Source: Balneolaceae bacterium
Lineage (GTDB): Bacteria; Bacteroidota; Rhodothermia; Balneolales; Cyclonatronaceae
Reading direction: 5' to 3'
Length of the DNA stretch: 43,596 bases
Assembly (NCBI GenBank): GCA_007694035.1
Contig: RECM01000278.1
Coordinates: forward strand, 1-43,596
Part shown: one piece after another, positions 42,500-43,596 of the stretch
Numbering within the stretch: the stretch's first letter is position 1
Layout: each line of letters opens with the position of its first letter
The notes under the pieces: model-generated
Told to the model about the DNA's origin: nothing
The model's input: the letters and a program-made list of their open reading frames with translations, nothing else
The model's database searches: none
Made by a program: the position numbers and the translations under genes

Positions 42500-42822
42500 T
42501 ATTTTTTGCACATATTGCGTTGCCGTTTTTTTCTGTTAAATTGCTACCAGAGTCAGACAGAAACATTAGAAACGAAGTTTGGCTTGAGGTTCGATACCGT
42601 CCGGTGTCGGGAGTCTGCGTTAACTCACAGGTTCCGGCGCAAGTCACTTCGGTAGGTGCCGGTTTAAAACGAATGTATCGAATAACAGCCTTTTCCGATT
42701 GGGAACAAGAGCTGCGGATCGGTCGCAAAATCTACGGATATTGTGGCTTATACGAGGAAATTGAGTTCGAATAGATCTTAAATCCTCTGCCGGAGACTCC
42801 CCACGGGAAAGGCTTTTTTTTT
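42500..42822 (+). ncRNA. Candidate structured RNA element, copy 1
   Basis: About 323 bp, homologous over its whole length to 43128-43447. It has three predicted helices: TTCGATAC (42590-42597) with GTATCGAA (42675-42682); GAGGA (42754-42758) with TCCTC (42783-42787); and a closing stem GCCTTTTCC (42688-42696) with GGGAAAGGC (42805-42813), followed directly by nine T, like an intrinsic terminator. A small TGCGG/TCGCA hairpin lies inside. Compared with copy 2, two helices show compensatory changes. Open frames crossing it are not kept in copy 2. The strand is inferred from the T tract. I do not recognise a known RNA family. Confidence 0.55.
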
Positions 42823-43127
42823 GCCTCTCTTCCCCTTCCGGTATACCCGGCTCTGAAAACAATCATTGTATTTCCCGGTGGATAAATCCCCGGCCGGAAC
42901 ATCGGGCTGTACACTGCCACGATTTGTCCGGCCCTGGTTTGCCCCGATGCAATCCTGTCAATAATGATCAAGTCGAACGCCGGCCGGATTTTTTTTCGAT
43001 TATTTATTTGACGCCTGTGCACCATATTCACCACCCTCATTTATTTGGAACTAATCTACATAAAAAGGTTACCTGTTGATGCACATGAAGCTAATGAAGA
43101 TGAGATAATAATGACCTTATAAATCTC
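42823..43127. other. Spacer between the two element copies
   Basis: About 305 bp unlike the flanking copies. A minus-strand frame (42732-43040) crosses into copy 1 but has no recognisable product. No other feature seen. Confidence 0.4.
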
Positions 43128-43447
43128 ATTTTTTATACATATTGTGACCGGGTTTTTTTTCTTTAAATTACTTCCAGAGTCAGACAGAAACATTGGAAAC
43201 GAAGTTTGGCTTGAGGTTCAATACCGTCCGGTGTCGGGAGCCAAGGGTTAATTCTCAGGTTCCGGCGAAAGCCAACAAATACGACCCGGTTTAAAACGTA
43301 CGTATTGGATAACAGCCTTTTCCTGTGGGAACAAGAGCTGCGGATCGGCCGCAAAACCTACGGGTTTAGTAGGCCTATATGAAGCGATTGAGTTCGAATA
43401 GAATTTGATTCTTCTGCCGGAGACTCCCCGCGGAAAAGGCTTTTTTT
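43128..43447 (+). ncRNA. Candidate structured RNA element, copy 2
   Basis: Second copy in the same orientation, starting 628 bp after the first. Helix equivalents: TTCAATAC (43217-43224) with GTATTGGA (43302-43309); GAAG (43381-43384) with CTTC (43411-43414); GCCTTTTCC (43315-43323) with GGAAAAGGC (43432-43440), followed by seven T. The inner hairpin TGCGG/CCGCA has a G-C where copy 1 has G-U. Conserved islands include CAGAGTCAGACAGAAACATT, GAAGTTTGGCTTGAGGTTC and GCCGGAGACTCCCC. Confidence 0.55.
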
Positions 43448-43495
43448 ATTTATGCACTTCTCGTTCCTCCCGAACATCGCTAAATCGGAAATCGA

Positions 43496-43576
43496 TACGT
43501 CTTATGAATCGTTCAATCAAATGGATTCGGATTTGGCCGGGATCGCGACTTTTTGATATCCGATTCATGAGACGTA
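43496..43576. repeat. 16-bp inverted repeat near the window end
   Basis: TACGTCTTATGAATCG (43496-43511) and CGATTCATGAGACGTA (43561-43576) pair over 16 bp with one G-T, around a 49-base loop. There is no T tract. It could be a recombination or transposon end, an operator or a transcript structure; the window ends 20 bp later. Confidence 0.6.
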
Positions 43577-43596
43577 GCGACCCGGCGATATTCGAT

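Noticed and set aside
42468-42728. Minus-strand frame starting MRPIRSSCS, present in both element copies
   Set aside because: Only the first residues agree; the rest shifts frame between copies.
42520-42774. 84-codon plus-strand frame in the first 320-bp element
   Set aside because: The homologous copy at 43128-43447 has indels that break the frame, while base pairing is conserved, so coding is unlikely.
42754-42790. tRNA-like T-loop TTCGAAT in the element
   Set aside because: The flanking bases cannot form a T-stem and no acceptor or anticodon arm is visible.

Overview
The window looks like a chromosome segment from a member of the Balneolota/Rhodothermota lineage (Bacteroidota–Ignavibacteria relatives). 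Evidence: a SusC/SusD pair, four secreted proteins ending in the NPFNP-type C-terminal domain used for type IX secretion, Rrf2 regulators, a clade II nitrous oxide reductase cluster, and little use of Shine-Dalgarno sequences. The species assignment is inference. There are no tRNA, rRNA, phage, transposase or CRISPR signals.

Layout. (1) 1-5.5 kb: a small four-helix-bundle (S23/IVP-like) protein gene bracketed by inverted purine-rich repeats, two methionine sulfoxide reductase B genes (one a likely lipoprotein) on either side of a PLP-dependent decarboxylase, and a small outer-membrane barrel protein. (2) 5.5-26.3 kb: a beta-glucan (laminarin-type) utilization locus. It holds two paralogous LacI regulators, an FucP-type sugar transporter, a secreted GH3 beta-glucosidase, a secreted glycan-binding-like protein, SusC, SusD, a GH16 with two extra beta-sandwich modules, a CotH-type protein and a second GH16. 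TGCAA/TTGCA-type palindromes lie before most of these units and are probable LacI operators. In the middle sits an unrelated polytopic His-rich membrane protein (12.1-13.3 kb). (3) 26.5-29.5 kb: pdxH and an asparagine-synthase-like protein. (4) 29.6-38.8 kb: a denitrification/nitrosative-stress block on the minus strand: ric, two Rrf2 regulators, cytochrome c, nosZ, a membrane protein, two NosL-type copper lipoproteins, nosD, nosF and nosY. (5) 38.9-42.3 kb: a WS/DGAT-type acyltransferase, a small hypothetical and murB. (6) 42.3-43.6 kb: gene-free DNA with two copies of a ~320-bp element.

How they work together. Extracellular GH16 enzymes would cut beta-1,3-glucan, SusCD imports oligosaccharides, GH3 releases glucose and the MFS carrier moves it inward, with LacI proteins sensing sugar. 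The nos cluster reduces N2O to N2. A 16-bp motif of form AAGA-N8-TCTT lies upstream of ric, both Rrf2 genes, the cytochrome c gene and the His-rich membrane protein 25 kb away, so that protein probably belongs to the same NO/Fe-S stress regulon.

Most unusual points: the duplicated 3' element shows compensatory base changes in two helices between its copies, as expected of a structured RNA; and nearly every boundary between transcription units carries its own short tandem repeat array with a private unit sequence and stepwise drift along the array.
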